64,000 nucleotides of DNA from CADEFQ01 sp050249415 (GTDB taxonomy: Bacteria > Pseudomonadota > Gammaproteobacteria > Steroidobacterales > Steroidobacteraceae), in contig JBFWQO010000005.1 in assembly GCA_050249415.1 (NCBI GenBank), positions 186,001-250,000 on the forward strand. Direction: 5' to 3'. Shown here one piece after another: positions 18,814-26,946 of this stretch (its first letter is position 1; each line of letters starts with the position of its first letter). Both the position numbers and the translations under genes were made by a program. Under the pieces are notes generated by a model. It had not been told where the DNA came from. It saw only the letters and a list, made by a program, of their open reading frames with translations, and searched no databases.

Positions 18814-19424
18814 GCAACTCCTTTCTGCCCGTCGACACCGATCACGAGGGTGTCGCCACGGAACTCGTACGGCGGTACGACCAGATTCGCCGAGGCGGGC
18901 GAACCTTCGAATACACGGCCGGCCATGTCGAACTTCGAACCGTGGCAGGGGCAGAAAAAGCCGCCGGGCCAGTCGGCGCCGAGCGACTTGTCGCCGCGCT
19001 CGAAGTGTTGTTTCGGCAGGCAGCCGAGGTGCGTGCAGATGCCGACCAGCACGAGATAATCGGGCTTGATCGAGCGCATCTCGTTCTGCGCATACTCCGG
19101 CTGGCTGGATTTCGACGAGGTCGGGTCCTTCAGCTGCGAATCGTTCCGCGGCAGCGTCGCGACCATTTCAGGCGTGCGGTGCACGACATAGATCGCCTGC
19201 TTGCGCCAGCTGGTCACGACCATCTGGCCGGGTTCGATCTTCGCGATGTCCACTTCGGTCGGCGCACCGAGCGCGCGCGCGCGTTCCGAAGGCAACCAGG
19301 ACAGCAGGAACGGCGTGATCGCGAATCCGGTGCCCACCGCGCCGGTAGCGACGGTGGCGGCCGTCAGGAACCTGCGCCGGCTGTGATCGACTTCCTGATC
19401 ATCGGCTACCGATATGTCGGTCAT
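18810..19424 (-). CDS. petA: ubiquinol-cytochrome c reductase, Rieske iron-sulfur subunit
   Basis: The Rieske subunit accepts an electron from ubiquinol at the Qo site. The 204-residue product has a twin-arginine-like N-terminus (HSRRRFLTAATVATGAVG) followed by one membrane anchor. Cluster-binding motifs are CTHLGCLP and CPCHGSKFD. Start ATG 19424 was chosen because it places the RRRF motif 16-19 residues in. Longer in-frame starts exist but would cover the divergent promoter region shared with the DegS-like gene. It is the first gene of the petABC operon. Confidence 0.95.
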   Translation of the reverse strand: MTDISVADDQEVDHSRRRFLTAATVATGAVGTGFAITPFLLSWLPSERARALGAPTEVDIAKIEPGQMVVTSWRKQAIYVVHRTPEMVATLPRNDSQLKDPTSSKSSQPEYAQNEMRSIKPDYLVLVGICTHLGCLPKQHFERGDKSLGADWPGGFFCPCHGSKFDMAGRVFEGSPASANLVVPPYEFRGDTLVIGVDGQKGVA

Positions 19425-19515
19425 CGAAGAGTCTCCACACATCCCCCGGGACCTGCGCTTGCTGCGCGGGAAAACCTTGTGACGTGCCCCGGGAAGCGGC
19501 GCATTATACACAGGC

Positions 19516-20658
19516 ATGACCCGGCAGAGACTCGGCCGCGCATTCGTATTTCTCGCAGGATCGGTCGTCGGGGGCCTCGCGCTCGCGTTCGTGATCGTGT
19601 TCGTGCGACCCGACCTGCTACGGGAGCCGCTGCCCGCCACGACGCCGGGCGCCGCACCGGCCGCGTCGACAGCGCCGGCACCCGAGGCGGTGGCCAGCTA
19701 TGCCGATGCCGTCGCCCGCGCCGCGCCGGCCGTCGCCAACATCTATTCCGAGCGCGTCGTGAAGGAACGGCTGCCGCCGACGACACTCGCCGAACTGTTC
19801 GGGGATGCCATGCCGCGCTACCGGCAGCGGATCGAGCAGACGCTCGGCTCGGGCGTCGTGATCGATACGGCCGGCCACATCGTCACCAACCACCACGTGA
19901 TCGACAATGCCGAACGCGTCAGCGTGCAGCTCGCCGACGGCCGGCAGGCGGAGGCGAGCGTCGTCGGCCGCGATCCCGACACCGACCTCGCGGTGCTCCG
20001 CGTGCAGCTCGGCCACATGCCGGTCATGCCGCTCGGGCGCTCCGACCAGCTGCGGGTCGGCGACGTGGTGCTCGCGATCGGCAACCCGCTCGGCCTCGCG
20101 CAATCGGTGACCCAGGGCATCGTGAGCGCCACCGGCCGCGGCCAGCTCGGCGTCGCGACCTTCGAGAACTTCATCCAGACCGACGCGCCGATCAATTTCG
20201 GCAACTCGGGCGGAGCGCTCATCAATTCCAGCGGCGAACTGGTCGGCATCAACACCGCCGTGCTCGCGAAGAACCTCGGCATCGAGGGCATCGGCTTTGC
20301 GATCCCGGTCAACCTCGTGCGCGGAGTGACCCGCGAAATCCTCGACCACGGCCGCGTGATCCGCGGCTCGATCGGCGTCGTTCTCGCGGAGGTCGATGCA
20401 AACCAGGCGCGGGCGCTAGGTCTGCCGCGTGCGGGCATCGTGATCACGAACCTGATCGCGGGGAGCCCCGCCGTCGCCGCGGGCCTGCGTCCCGGCGACA
20501 TCGTCACGAGCGTCGCCGGCCATGCCGTTCACAGCCAGCAGGATGCGCTGACCCGCATCGCCGCGGCGAAACCGGGGGACACGCTCGAGCTCGGGATCGT
20601 GCGGGCGGCGGGGGCCGTGCGGGTGTCTGTCAAGGTGACGGAGCGGCGTACGCAGTAG
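19516..20658 (+). CDS. DegS/DegP-family periplasmic serine protease with one PDZ domain
   Basis: A trypsin-like HtrA protease anchored in the inner membrane. The 380-residue product has an N-terminal membrane segment (about residues 9-30), a protease domain with the catalytic triad regions TNHHVID (His), DPDTDLAVL (Asp) and NFGNSGGALIN (Ser), and a single C-terminal PDZ domain (GSIGVVLAEV onwards). One PDZ domain and an anchor rather than a cleaved signal fit DegS, the sensor that starts sigma-E activation. A general HtrA role is the alternative. It is divergent from petA. Confidence 0.9.
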   Translation: MTRQRLGRAFVFLAGSVVGGLALAFVIVFVRPDLLREPLPATTPGAAPAASTAPAPEAVASYADAVARAAPAVANIYSERVVKERLPPTTLAELFGDAMPRYRQRIEQTLGSGVVIDTAGHIVTNHHVIDNAERVSVQLADGRQAEASVVGRDPDTDLAVLRVQLGHMPVMPLGRSDQLRVGDVVLAIGNPLGLAQSVTQGIVSATGRGQLGVATFENFIQTDAPINFGNSGGALINSSGELVGINTAVLAKNLGIEGIGFAIPVNLVRGVTREILDHGRVIRGSIGVVLAEVDANQARALGLPRAGIVITNLIAGSPAVAAGLRPGDIVTSVAGHAVHSQQDALTRIAAAKPGDTLELGIVRAAGAVRVSVKVTERRTQ

Positions 20659-20669
20659 CGCAGGCACGC

Positions 20670-20904
20670 GGCGCGGGGGCGTGGCCACACGTCCGGCATC
20701 GCACGTTGGCGGCGCGGGGGCGCACCCACACGTCCGGCGCCTCGCGGGTCGAGCGCACCGCCTGCCGGCGGTGTTCCCTCGTCGCGGCGGCGCTCGGCGC
20801 ATCGTGTCATCGGAATCCGGATGAAGAGCGGACGCCTCGCGCAGCTCGCCGCTCCTCGGCGCTCTCCACGCTCGTTACCGGACGTGTGGCCACGCCCCCG
20901 CGCC
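20670..20904. repeat. long palindromic element, copy 1, with duplicated left arm
   Basis: A 235-base element in the 3' gap after the DegS-like gene. Its ends, 20670-20696 and 20878-20904, are a perfect 27-bp inverted repeat containing CGTGGCCACACGTCCGG. A second, imperfect copy of the left arm follows at about 20712-20737. The core shares CTCGTCGCGGCGGCGC and CTCCTCGGCGCTCTCCACGC with copies at 54.1 and 62.7 kb, although the arms are unrelated to theirs. No gene is credible within it. Confidence 0.85.
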
Positions 20905-21042
20905 GTCAGCCTGTGTGCGCTGATCAGGTGTCGAAGCTGTGTTCCCGGGCGCTTCGAGGAGGAATTCGATGTGGATAGTTGGCCCGGAGGGGGGGGTTAG
21001 TATATAAACATGACATCTTCGGCCCACACGGAAGGCGGCAAG
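20905..21042. other. intergenic leader upstream of the secreted-protein pair
   Basis: About 140 bases containing a G-run (20991-20998) followed by TTAGTATATAAAC, a possible -10 region (TATATA around 21001-21006) for the following gene. No -35 match at the right distance is convincing. An in-frame ATG at 21010 lies directly after this AT-rich box. Confidence 0.35.
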
Positions 21043-21990
21043 GTGCGAATCATCCGCGAACGCCTCTATGTCGGAATTACGCTGATTGCCTGTGGACCAT
21101 GGTGGGGCGCGAGCGCACACGCGGAGTGCGCGGACTCCGACTATGTCTCGGCGCGCCCGTCGCCGGCGTCGCCCGCGGGTTACTCCGCCATTACCGCAGT
21201 CCTGGGCTGCTACAGCGTGTTCACCGGCGACTTCGCCAACTGCGCGTTCACCTACAAGGTCGTCGGACTGGCGTATCCCGAGTCCGACCCGGGAAACAAT
21301 GGTGGCCATGTCGGCCACACCGGTGTTCGACCCCTGGTGCTCGCGGATTCCCGCAACCCCGGCGGAGCGGTGCTCTATCCGCGTGACGCGGACAGCAGTC
21401 CCCTTCGCGTCAGCGGGCAGACGCAGGAAGTCCCGCCGTTCCAGCAAGCGGTTCTCCGGCATCCCGCACCGCAGGTGTCGGGCCGGCTCGCGGTCGACAT
21501 GACCATTACCGCGCCGCCCGGTCAGTTCTTCTGCTTTCTCGATCCCGCCGGGCGAACGCTGCTCACCTACGCGGTCATCGACGTCGGCATTCCGGGACTC
21601 GAACCGTTGCCGCCTACCGGAACCGACTATCAGGTGATCCGGGGAGGAGTCGCCGAGCATCCGGATGGCACCAACGGCACGTCTGGGACGCTTCGGAAGT
21701 TGCTCGAAATCGCGGGGTACTATCATTCTGCTGAGGGCAGCAAGCTCAGCGTCAATGATCTCAGCCTTCCAGCGGGAGGGCTCTTTGACATCAATTCCAA
21801 CTGGCAGCCACCGCACGATACACACAGAGATGGCTTGGATTCGGATATCAATCGGCAGAATGTTGACGGGTCGTTCTCGTATTGCGAGGACGACGTTTCG
21901 CTCGCGTGGGCCGTCCAGAAGTCAGCCAATGGCCGTGCGCGGCCTTACCTGTACTGTGAAAAGCACGGTTTCAAGCACATCGACTTCTGA
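21043..21990 (+). CDS. unrecognised secreted protein with a MepA-like HxxGxDxD motif
   Basis: I do not recognise this family with confidence. With GTG 21043 (preceded by GGAAGG) the 315-residue product begins with a good signal peptide (MRIIRERLYVGITLIACG, cleavage expected after ASAHA). A longer start at ATG 21010 adds 11 residues but lies too close to a TATATA box. The mature protein has several cysteines and, late, THRDGLDSDIN. That resembles the first zinc-ligand motif (H-x6-D) of LAS-type murein endopeptidases such as MepA. It stops at KHIDF, where the usual second HxH motif would be expected. Codon use is more AT-tolerant than in neighbours. It lies 16 bases upstream of the next gene. 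Confidence 0.75.
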   Translation: MRIIRERLYVGITLIACGPWWGASAHAECADSDYVSARPSPASPAGYSAITAVLGCYSVFTGDFANCAFTYKVVGLAYPESDPGNNGGHVGHTGVRPLVLADSRNPGGAVLYPRDADSSPLRVSGQTQEVPPFQQAVLRHPAPQVSGRLAVDMTITAPPGQFFCFLDPAGRTLLTYAVIDVGIPGLEPLPPTGTDYQVIRGGVAEHPDGTNGTSGTLRKLLEIAGYYHSAEGSKLSVNDLSLPAGGLFDINSNWQPPHDTHRDGLDSDINRQNVDGSFSYCEDDVSLAWAVQKSANGRARPYLYCEKHGFKHIDF

Positions 21991-22006
21991 CGATAGGGAG
22001 TGCGAG

Positions 22007-23044
22007 ATGACAAGATGGAGCCGGCGTGCCCCGAAGTTATCGGCGATCGGCATCGTTCTACTGCTGATGAGCAACGCTACGTGGAGTCAGCTGGACGGCG
22101 CGCTGCCCATTCCGGTGCTGAGAAATGTAACCGTCGATGCCGTGGTTTCTTATTCAGCTGCAGACGCTGCGTATCAGTACAACTACACCGTGAACAATCC
22201 CGCGGCCAATACCGGAAGTATCGATGACATTCAGGTGGATATACGCAGCTCCGGCCCGGCGTACGGCGATCACGGCGCACTGGTCGTCGATTTCGTGACA
22301 GGCAACCGGACGTTCAGCGAGTTGCTGCAGAAGTTGCCCCCCGATGCGGCGATCATGGTTCCGGTTGGTCCCTCTGCCCCCACGGGTTGGTATGGCGACA
22401 TTTGGCCCCAGGGCAACGCGGTATTCCTTGCGGGGACACAGGGGCAAGTACGGAGGGGGCGCAATACCTGTCCGCCGGGCGAGAGCCGTTCCGGCTTTGT
22501 GCTCACGAGTTTCACGACGCCGATCATTCGAGAGATGACCCTGGTTCCGGGCTGGATCTACGTATCGACGTCGCCCGACGGAATTTCCGAGGAGGAAATC
22601 CGGCGTGGCGCGGAAATCGAAGACCAGCTGCCCGATCACGTGTTCACTCTCGGTCCCTCCTCGGTGTTCCCCGGCTCGTACGAACATTGGGATTTGCTGC
22701 GAGACAACCTCCAGCGGGCCATTGCGCTCGGCTGGATCGCGGATGCCGCGCTCGCGCAAACCTTGACGAGTGAGTTGGCGCAGGCGCGGGCGGCTCTCGA
22801 TGCACGCGACGGCACGTTGGCCAAGACGCGCCTCACACAGCTCCTGAACACGATCGGCGCATCCCGCCCCGAGCAGCGCCGTCGTGAAGTGAGCGATCTC
22901 GTCACCTTGAACGCGCAGAACCTGCTCACCTCCACACCGGACACGCCGGTGCCGTTCGAGCCCAAGGTGACCTTTGCCCCGGGAGCCGCATCGTTGCAGA
23001 TCGGTGCGCGCAACGTGCCGCACCCCTGCATGAGCCGCGCCTGA
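22007..23044 (+). CDS. unrecognised exported protein
   Basis: A 345-residue product with no family I can name. ATG 22007 has AGGGAG nearby and gives a signal peptide (RRAPKLSAIGIVLLLMSNA, cleavage near TWSQ). The mature N-terminal half is rich in beta-type residues (VTVDAVVSYSAADAAYQYNY), suggesting an extracellular adhesion- or Ig-like fold. The second half has a helical region (residues about 235-300) and ends with a short tail PHPCMSRA. It probably forms an operon with the preceding secreted protein. Reading frames further upstream exist but lie inside that gene. Confidence 0.75.
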   Translation: MTRWSRRAPKLSAIGIVLLLMSNATWSQLDGALPIPVLRNVTVDAVVSYSAADAAYQYNYTVNNPAANTGSIDDIQVDIRSSGPAYGDHGALVVDFVTGNRTFSELLQKLPPDAAIMVPVGPSAPTGWYGDIWPQGNAVFLAGTQGQVRRGRNTCPPGESRSGFVLTSFTTPIIREMTLVPGWIYVSTSPDGISEEEIRRGAEIEDQLPDHVFTLGPSSVFPGSYEHWDLLRDNLQRAIALGWIADAALAQTLTSELAQARAALDARDGTLAKTRLTQLLNTIGASRPEQRRREVSDLVTLNAQNLLTSTPDTPVPFEPKVTFAPGAASLQIGARNVPHPCMSRA

Positions 23045-23087
23045 ACCACAAGCAGACCCGGCGGGCGCGGGCGCACCGCCCGCACAG

Positions 23088-23286
23088 GGCGTGCGGGCGA
23101 GGCCGGCGTGTGAGCGTCGACGAACGTGGAGCGCGCCGAGGCGCGGCGAGCCGCGCGAGGCGTCCGCTCGCTTTCAGATCCCGATTACACGATGCGCCGA
23201 GCGCCGCCGCGCCGAGGGCACCGCTTCGGATGAAGCGGCGCGCGACCCGAGAGGAGACGGTCACACGCCGGCTTCGCCCGCGCGCC
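23088..23286. repeat. long palindromic element, copy 2
   Basis: This element fills most of the 278-base convergent gap between the secreted-protein pair and murA. Arms 23094-23113 and 23261-23280 are complementary over 20 bp with one mismatch (CGGGCGAGGCCGGCGTGTGA type). Pairing extends outward to about 23088/23286 with a few G-T pairs. The core carries a diverged GACGAACGTGGAGCGCGCCGAGG block and GCGCCGAGCGCCGCCGCG, matching the other copies, while the arm sequence is unique to this copy. Confidence 0.8.
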
Positions 23287-23322
23287 TTGCGCGCCCGAGC
23301 GCCCTCGCCCGCCGCGCGCGCC

Positions 23323-24582
23323 TCACCCCGGCACTCGCCTGATCTGCGCGCCGAGCTGCGACAGCTTCTCCTCGATCGTCTCGTACCCGCGATCGATGTG
23401 ATAGATGCGCTCGATGTCGGTGCGGCCTTCGGCGACGAGGCCGGCGAGCACGAGGCTCGCGGAGGCGCGCAGGTCCGTCGCCATCACCGGCGCCGCGGTG
23501 AGCTTCGGCACGCCGCGGATGATCGCGGTGTTGCCCTCGAGGCGGATTTCGGCGCCGAGCCGGCGCATCTCGAGCATGTGCATGAAGCGGTTCTCGAAGA
23601 TCGTCTCGACGATCGTGCCGACGCCTTCTGCGATCGTGTCGAGCGCCGCGAACTGCGCCTGCATGTCGGTCGGGAACGCCGGATACGGCGCCGTGCGGAT
23701 ATCGACCGATTTCGGGCGCCGGCCCCGCATGTCGATCTCGATCCACGAATCGCCGCGATGCAGGGTCGCGCCGGCCTCTTCGAGCTTGCCGAGCACGGCA
23801 TCGAGATGGTCCGGCCGCGTGTTCTTGATGCGCACGTGGCCGCGGGTGATCGCACCCGCGACGAGATAGGTGCCGCCCTCGATCCGGTCGGGCAGGACTT
23901 CATAGTGGGTGCCGCCGAGGCGCTCGACGCCCTCGACGACGATCGTGTCGGTGCCCGCCCCGCGGATCCTGCCGCCCATCGCATTGACGAAGTTCGCGAG
24001 ATCGACGACTTCGGGCTCACGCGCGGCGTTCTCGATGACCGTTTCGCCATCGGCGAGCGCGGCCGCCATCATCAGGTTCTCGGTGCCGGTCACGGTGACC
24101 GTTTCGAGCACGAGTCGCGCACCCTTCAGCCGCGACGCGCGCGCGCGGATATAGCCGCCCTCGATGTGGATGTCGGCTCCCATCGCCTGGAGCCCCGCGA
24201 CGTGGATGTTCACCGGGCGCGCGCCGATCGCGCAGCCGCCGGGCAGGGACACGTCGGCGCGGCCGTGTCGCGCGACGAGCGGCCCGAGCACGAGGATCGA
24301 TGCGCGCATCGTCTTGACGAGTTCGTACGGCGCATATGCCTCGCGCAGCTTCGTCGGGTCGACCTCTACGTGCATGCGTTCGCCGACCGTGACGTCGACC
24401 CCCATGCGCCCGAGCAGTTCGATCATCGTCGTGACGTCCTGCAGGTGCGGAACGTTCGCGACCGTGACCGGGCCGTCGGCGAGCAGCGTGCCGGCGAGGA
24501 TCGGCAGCGCGGCGTTCTTCGCGCCGGAGATGCGGATCTCGCCCTCGAGGGGGGTGCCGCCGTGGATCTGCAGCTTGTCCAT
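23323..24582 (-). CDS. murA: UDP-N-acetylglucosamine 1-carboxyvinyltransferase
   Basis: MurA transfers enolpyruvate from PEP to UDP-GlcNAc, the committed step of peptidoglycan synthesis and the fosfomycin target. The 419-residue product shows MDKLQIHGGTPLEGEIRISG, ISGAKNAALPILAG, the active-site cysteine in LPGGCAIGARPVN, and PAFPTDMQAQFAAL. Cysteine rather than aspartate at that position predicts fosfomycin sensitivity of the enzyme. It follows ibaG by four bases on the minus strand. Confidence 0.97.
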   Translation of the reverse strand: MDKLQIHGGTPLEGEIRISGAKNAALPILAGTLLADGPVTVANVPHLQDVTTMIELLGRMGVDVTVGERMHVEVDPTKLREAYAPYELVKTMRASILVLGPLVARHGRADVSLPGGCAIGARPVNIHVAGLQAMGADIHIEGGYIRARASRLKGARLVLETVTVTGTENLMMAAALADGETVIENAAREPEVVDLANFVNAMGGRIRGAGTDTIVVEGVERLGGTHYEVLPDRIEGGTYLVAGAITRGHVRIKNTRPDHLDAVLGKLEEAGATLHRGDSWIEIDMRGRRPKSVDIRTAPYPAFPTDMQAQFAALDTIAEGVGTIVETIFENRFMHMLEMRRLGAEIRLEGNTAIIRGVPKLTAAPVMATDLRASASLVLAGLVAEGRTDIERIYHIDRGYETIEEKLSQLGAQIRRVPG

Positions 24583-24586
24583 GCGG

Positions 24587-24832
24587 TCAGGTGACGCCGC
24601 GCGCGGCCGCCTCCTCCGGTGTCAGTGCGTCGATCGACAAGGCGTGGATCTCGTTGCCCATGCGCGTACCGAGCGCCGCGTAGATGAGCTGGTGGCGCGC
24701 GATCACGCGCTTGCCGGCGAATGCCGTGCTCACGACGCGCGTCGCGAAGTGCACGTTGTCGTCGGATTCGACGCGGACACGGGCGCCCGGCAGGGCGCTC
24801 CGGATGAGTTCGGCGATGTCGTCGGGTTGCAT
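24587..24832 (-). CDS. ibaG: BolA/IbaG family iron-sulfur metabolism protein
   Basis: BolA-family proteins work with monothiol glutaredoxins in iron-sulfur cluster handling. The 81-residue product contains VESDDNVHFATRVVSTAFAG, KRVIARHQLIYAALG and HALSIDALTPEE, a clear BolA domain of the YrbA/IbaG type, which is commonly encoded next to murA. It lies upstream of murA in the same minus-strand transcript. The start ATG 24832 is 37 bases from the divergent kdsD. Confidence 0.92.
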   Translation of the reverse strand: MQPDDIAELIRSALPGARVRVESDDNVHFATRVVSTAFAGKRVIARHQLIYAALGTRMGNEIHALSIDALTPEEAAARGVT

Positions 24833-24869
24833 CACGCAATAGTAAAGAGTTGCGGGCCGGGGCGGTATC

Positions 24870-25886
24870 ATGGCGCCCATGAATGCCGCCCCGGGCCAGG
24901 TACGGCCGACCCCCGCCTCCGATGCCGACCTGCTCGCCGCGGGGCGGCGGGCGCTGCGCATCGAGGCCGCCGCGGTCGAATCGCTGCTCGCCCGCCTCGA
25001 TGCGCGCTTCGCCGCCGCGTGCCGGCTGTGCCTCGCGTGCACGGGCCGCATCGTCGTCACCGGCATGGGCAAGTCGGGGCACGTCGGCGGGAAGATCGCG
25101 GCAACCCTCGCGAGCACCGGGTCGCCCTCGTTCTTCCTGCATCCGGCCGAAGCGAGCCACGGCGATCTCGGCATGATCACGCGCACCGATGTCGTGCTCG
25201 CGATTTCCAACTCGGGCGAGACGCCCGAGGTCGTCACGCTGTTGCCGCACCTGTCGCGCCTCGGTGTGCCGCTGATCGCACTCACCGGCCAGCCGGAGTC
25301 GACCCTCGCGCGCGCCGCGGCGGTGAACCTCGACATCAGCGTGCCGGAGGAGGCGTGCCCGCTCAACCTCGCGCCCACCGCGAGCACCACGGTGACGCTC
25401 GCGATGGGCGATGCGCTCGCCGTCGCCATACTCGACGCGCGCGGCTTCACCGAGCAGGATTTCGCCCGCTCGCACCCGGGCGGATCGCTCGGTCGCCGGT
25501 TGCTGCTGCACGTCGAGGACGTGATGCGGCGGGGCGACGACGTGCCGCGCATCGCGCCGGATGCATGGCTCAAGGAGGGCCTCGTCGAAATGTCGCGCAA
25601 GGGCCTCGGCATGACGGTGATCGTCGATGCGACCGGCAAGGGCCTCGGCGTGTTCACCGACGGCGACCTGCGCCGTGTACTCGACCAGCCGCTCGACGTG
25701 CGCAGGACGCGCATGGCGGAGGTGATGACCGCCCCCGGCAAGTCGATCGGCCCGCGCGAGCTCGCGGCGGAAGCGGTGCACCTGATGGAGCTGCACAAGA
25801 TCACGGCGCTGCCGGTCGTCGATGACGCGGGCCGCGTGATCGGCGCGCTCAATGTCCACGACCTGCTGCGCGCCGGAGTGATGTAG
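24870..25886 (+). CDS. kdsD: D-arabinose 5-phosphate isomerase
   Basis: KdsD converts ribulose 5-phosphate to arabinose 5-phosphate, the first step to Kdo, the inner-core sugar of LPS. The 338-residue product has an N-terminal SIS domain (VVTGMGKSGHVGGKIAATLASTG; FFLHPAEASHGDLG; ISNSGETPEVV) and two C-terminal CBS domains (from VEDVMRRGDDVP and from VMTAPGKSIGP). It begins a plus-strand run kdsD-kdsC-lptC-lptA-lptB. ATG 24882 (MNAAPGQ) is an alternative start. Confidence 0.95.
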   Translation: MAPMNAAPGQVRPTPASDADLLAAGRRALRIEAAAVESLLARLDARFAAACRLCLACTGRIVVTGMGKSGHVGGKIAATLASTGSPSFFLHPAEASHGDLGMITRTDVVLAISNSGETPEVVTLLPHLSRLGVPLIALTGQPESTLARAAAVNLDISVPEEACPLNLAPTASTTVTLAMGDALAVAILDARGFTEQDFARSHPGGSLGRRLLLHVEDVMRRGDDVPRIAPDAWLKEGLVEMSRKGLGMTVIVDATGKGLGVFTDGDLRRVLDQPLDVRRTRMAEVMTAPGKSIGPRELAAEAVHLMELHKITALPVVDDAGRVIGALNVHDLLRAGVM

Positions 25887-25888
25887 GC

Positions 25889-26389
25889 GTGCGCCGCGCC
25901 GCACGCCCGCTGCGGGCGATTCGCCTCCTCGTACTCGACGTCGACGGCGTGTTGACGGATGGGCGGCTGCACTATGGGCCGCGCGGCGAAGCCCTGAAGG
26001 TCTTCAACGTGCTCGACGGCCATGGCATCCGCGAGGCGCAGCGCGCCGGGGTCGGCATCGCCGTGATCTCGGGCCGGCGCAGCGCGGCGGTCAACCGGCG
26101 CTGCCGCGAGCTCGGCATCCGCCATCTGTACCAGGGGGTCGTCGACAAGCTGGCGGTGCTCGAATCGCTGTGCGCGCGTCTCGATATGACCCTCACCGAG
26201 TGCGCCGCCATCGGCGACGACACGCCGGATGTTCCGCTGCTGCGCGCGGTCGGCACTTCGTTCGCCGTTCCCGGGGCGCATCGATCGGCACGCCGTGTGG
26301 CGCACCGGGTCACGCGGACACGCGGCGGCCACGGCGCGGTGCGTGAGGTGTGCGACCTCCTCGTCGCGGCGCGGGCGCGGCGGCGATGA
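25889..26389 (+). CDS. kdsC: 3-deoxy-D-manno-octulosonate 8-phosphate phosphatase
   Basis: KdsC dephosphorylates Kdo 8-phosphate; it is a HAD-superfamily enzyme acting as a tetramer. The 166-residue product has the catalytic LLVLDVDGVLTDGRL motif, FNVLDGHGI, the VISGRRSAAV motif and IGDDTPDVPLL. It starts at GTG 25889, two bases after the kdsD stop, and ends with an ATGA overlap into lptC. The order kdsD-kdsC-lptC is the common one. Confidence 0.95.
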   Translation: MRRAARPLRAIRLLVLDVDGVLTDGRLHYGPRGEALKVFNVLDGHGIREAQRAGVGIAVISGRRSAAVNRRCRELGIRHLYQGVVDKLAVLESLCARLDMTLTECAAIGDDTPDVPLLRAVGTSFAVPGAHRSARRVAHRVTRTRGGHGAVREVCDLLVAARARRR

Positions 26390-26946
26390 CCCGCTGGCTC
26401 ATCGCGCTGGCGCTCGCCGCGGCCATCCTCGGCACCGTGCTCCTCGACGGCTCGATGCGGCCGCCCGACACGGCGCTCACCGCGCGCGTGGCCGACACCG
26501 ACCCGGGCTACTCGGCGCGCGATGCCGAAATCATCGAGACGGGTGACGATGGGCGGCCGCGCTACTGGCTGACCGCTGCGCGCATCGAGCAGCCGCCGGA
26601 CGACCCGGCGGTCACGCTGACGCGACCCGCGCTGCGCTATCTCGACCAGCGCGGCGGCTCCTGGCGAGCGCACGCGCTGACCGGCACGGTGCTGCCGGGC
26701 CGCGATGTGATCATGCTCGACGGCGAGGTACGGCTCGACGGCACGCCGGCGAGCGGCGGCGCCCCGGCGCATGTCGAGACGACGCACCTCGCATTCGACA
26801 CGAAGCGCGAACTCGCCTCGACCGGCGCGAAAGTCACGATCGACTGGTCGGGCCATCGGCTCGTCGCGCGGGGCCTGCAGGCCGACTTCAGGGCGGAAAC
26901 CCTTCGGCTAGAATCGCAAGTCCATGGCCGCTTCATCGCGCAATAA
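26386..26946 (+). CDS. lptC: LPS export ABC transporter periplasmic protein LptC
   Basis: LptC is the bitopic inner-membrane component that passes LPS from LptB2FG to LptA. The 186-residue product has one N-terminal membrane segment (about residues 4-20) and a periplasmic beta-jellyroll domain. DPGYSARDAEIIETGDDGRP and ALTGTVLPGRDVIMLDGEVRL match the family pattern. ATG 26386 overlaps the kdsC stop. The gene's 3' end overlaps lptA by 23 bases. Confidence 0.9.
   Translation: MTRWLIALALAAAILGTVLLDGSMRPPDTALTARVADTDPGYSARDAEIIETGDDGRPRYWLTAARIEQPPDDPAVTLTRPALRYLDQRGGSWRAHALTGTVLPGRDVIMLDGEVRLDGTPASGGAPAHVETTHLAFDTKRELASTGAKVTIDWSGHRLVARGLQADFRAETLRLESQVHGRFIAQ

Noticed and set aside
20670..20904. 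Insertion sequence or transposon
   Set aside because: There is no transposase frame in or near any palindrome copy, and no flanking target duplication could be seen. A non-autonomous element is possible but unproven.
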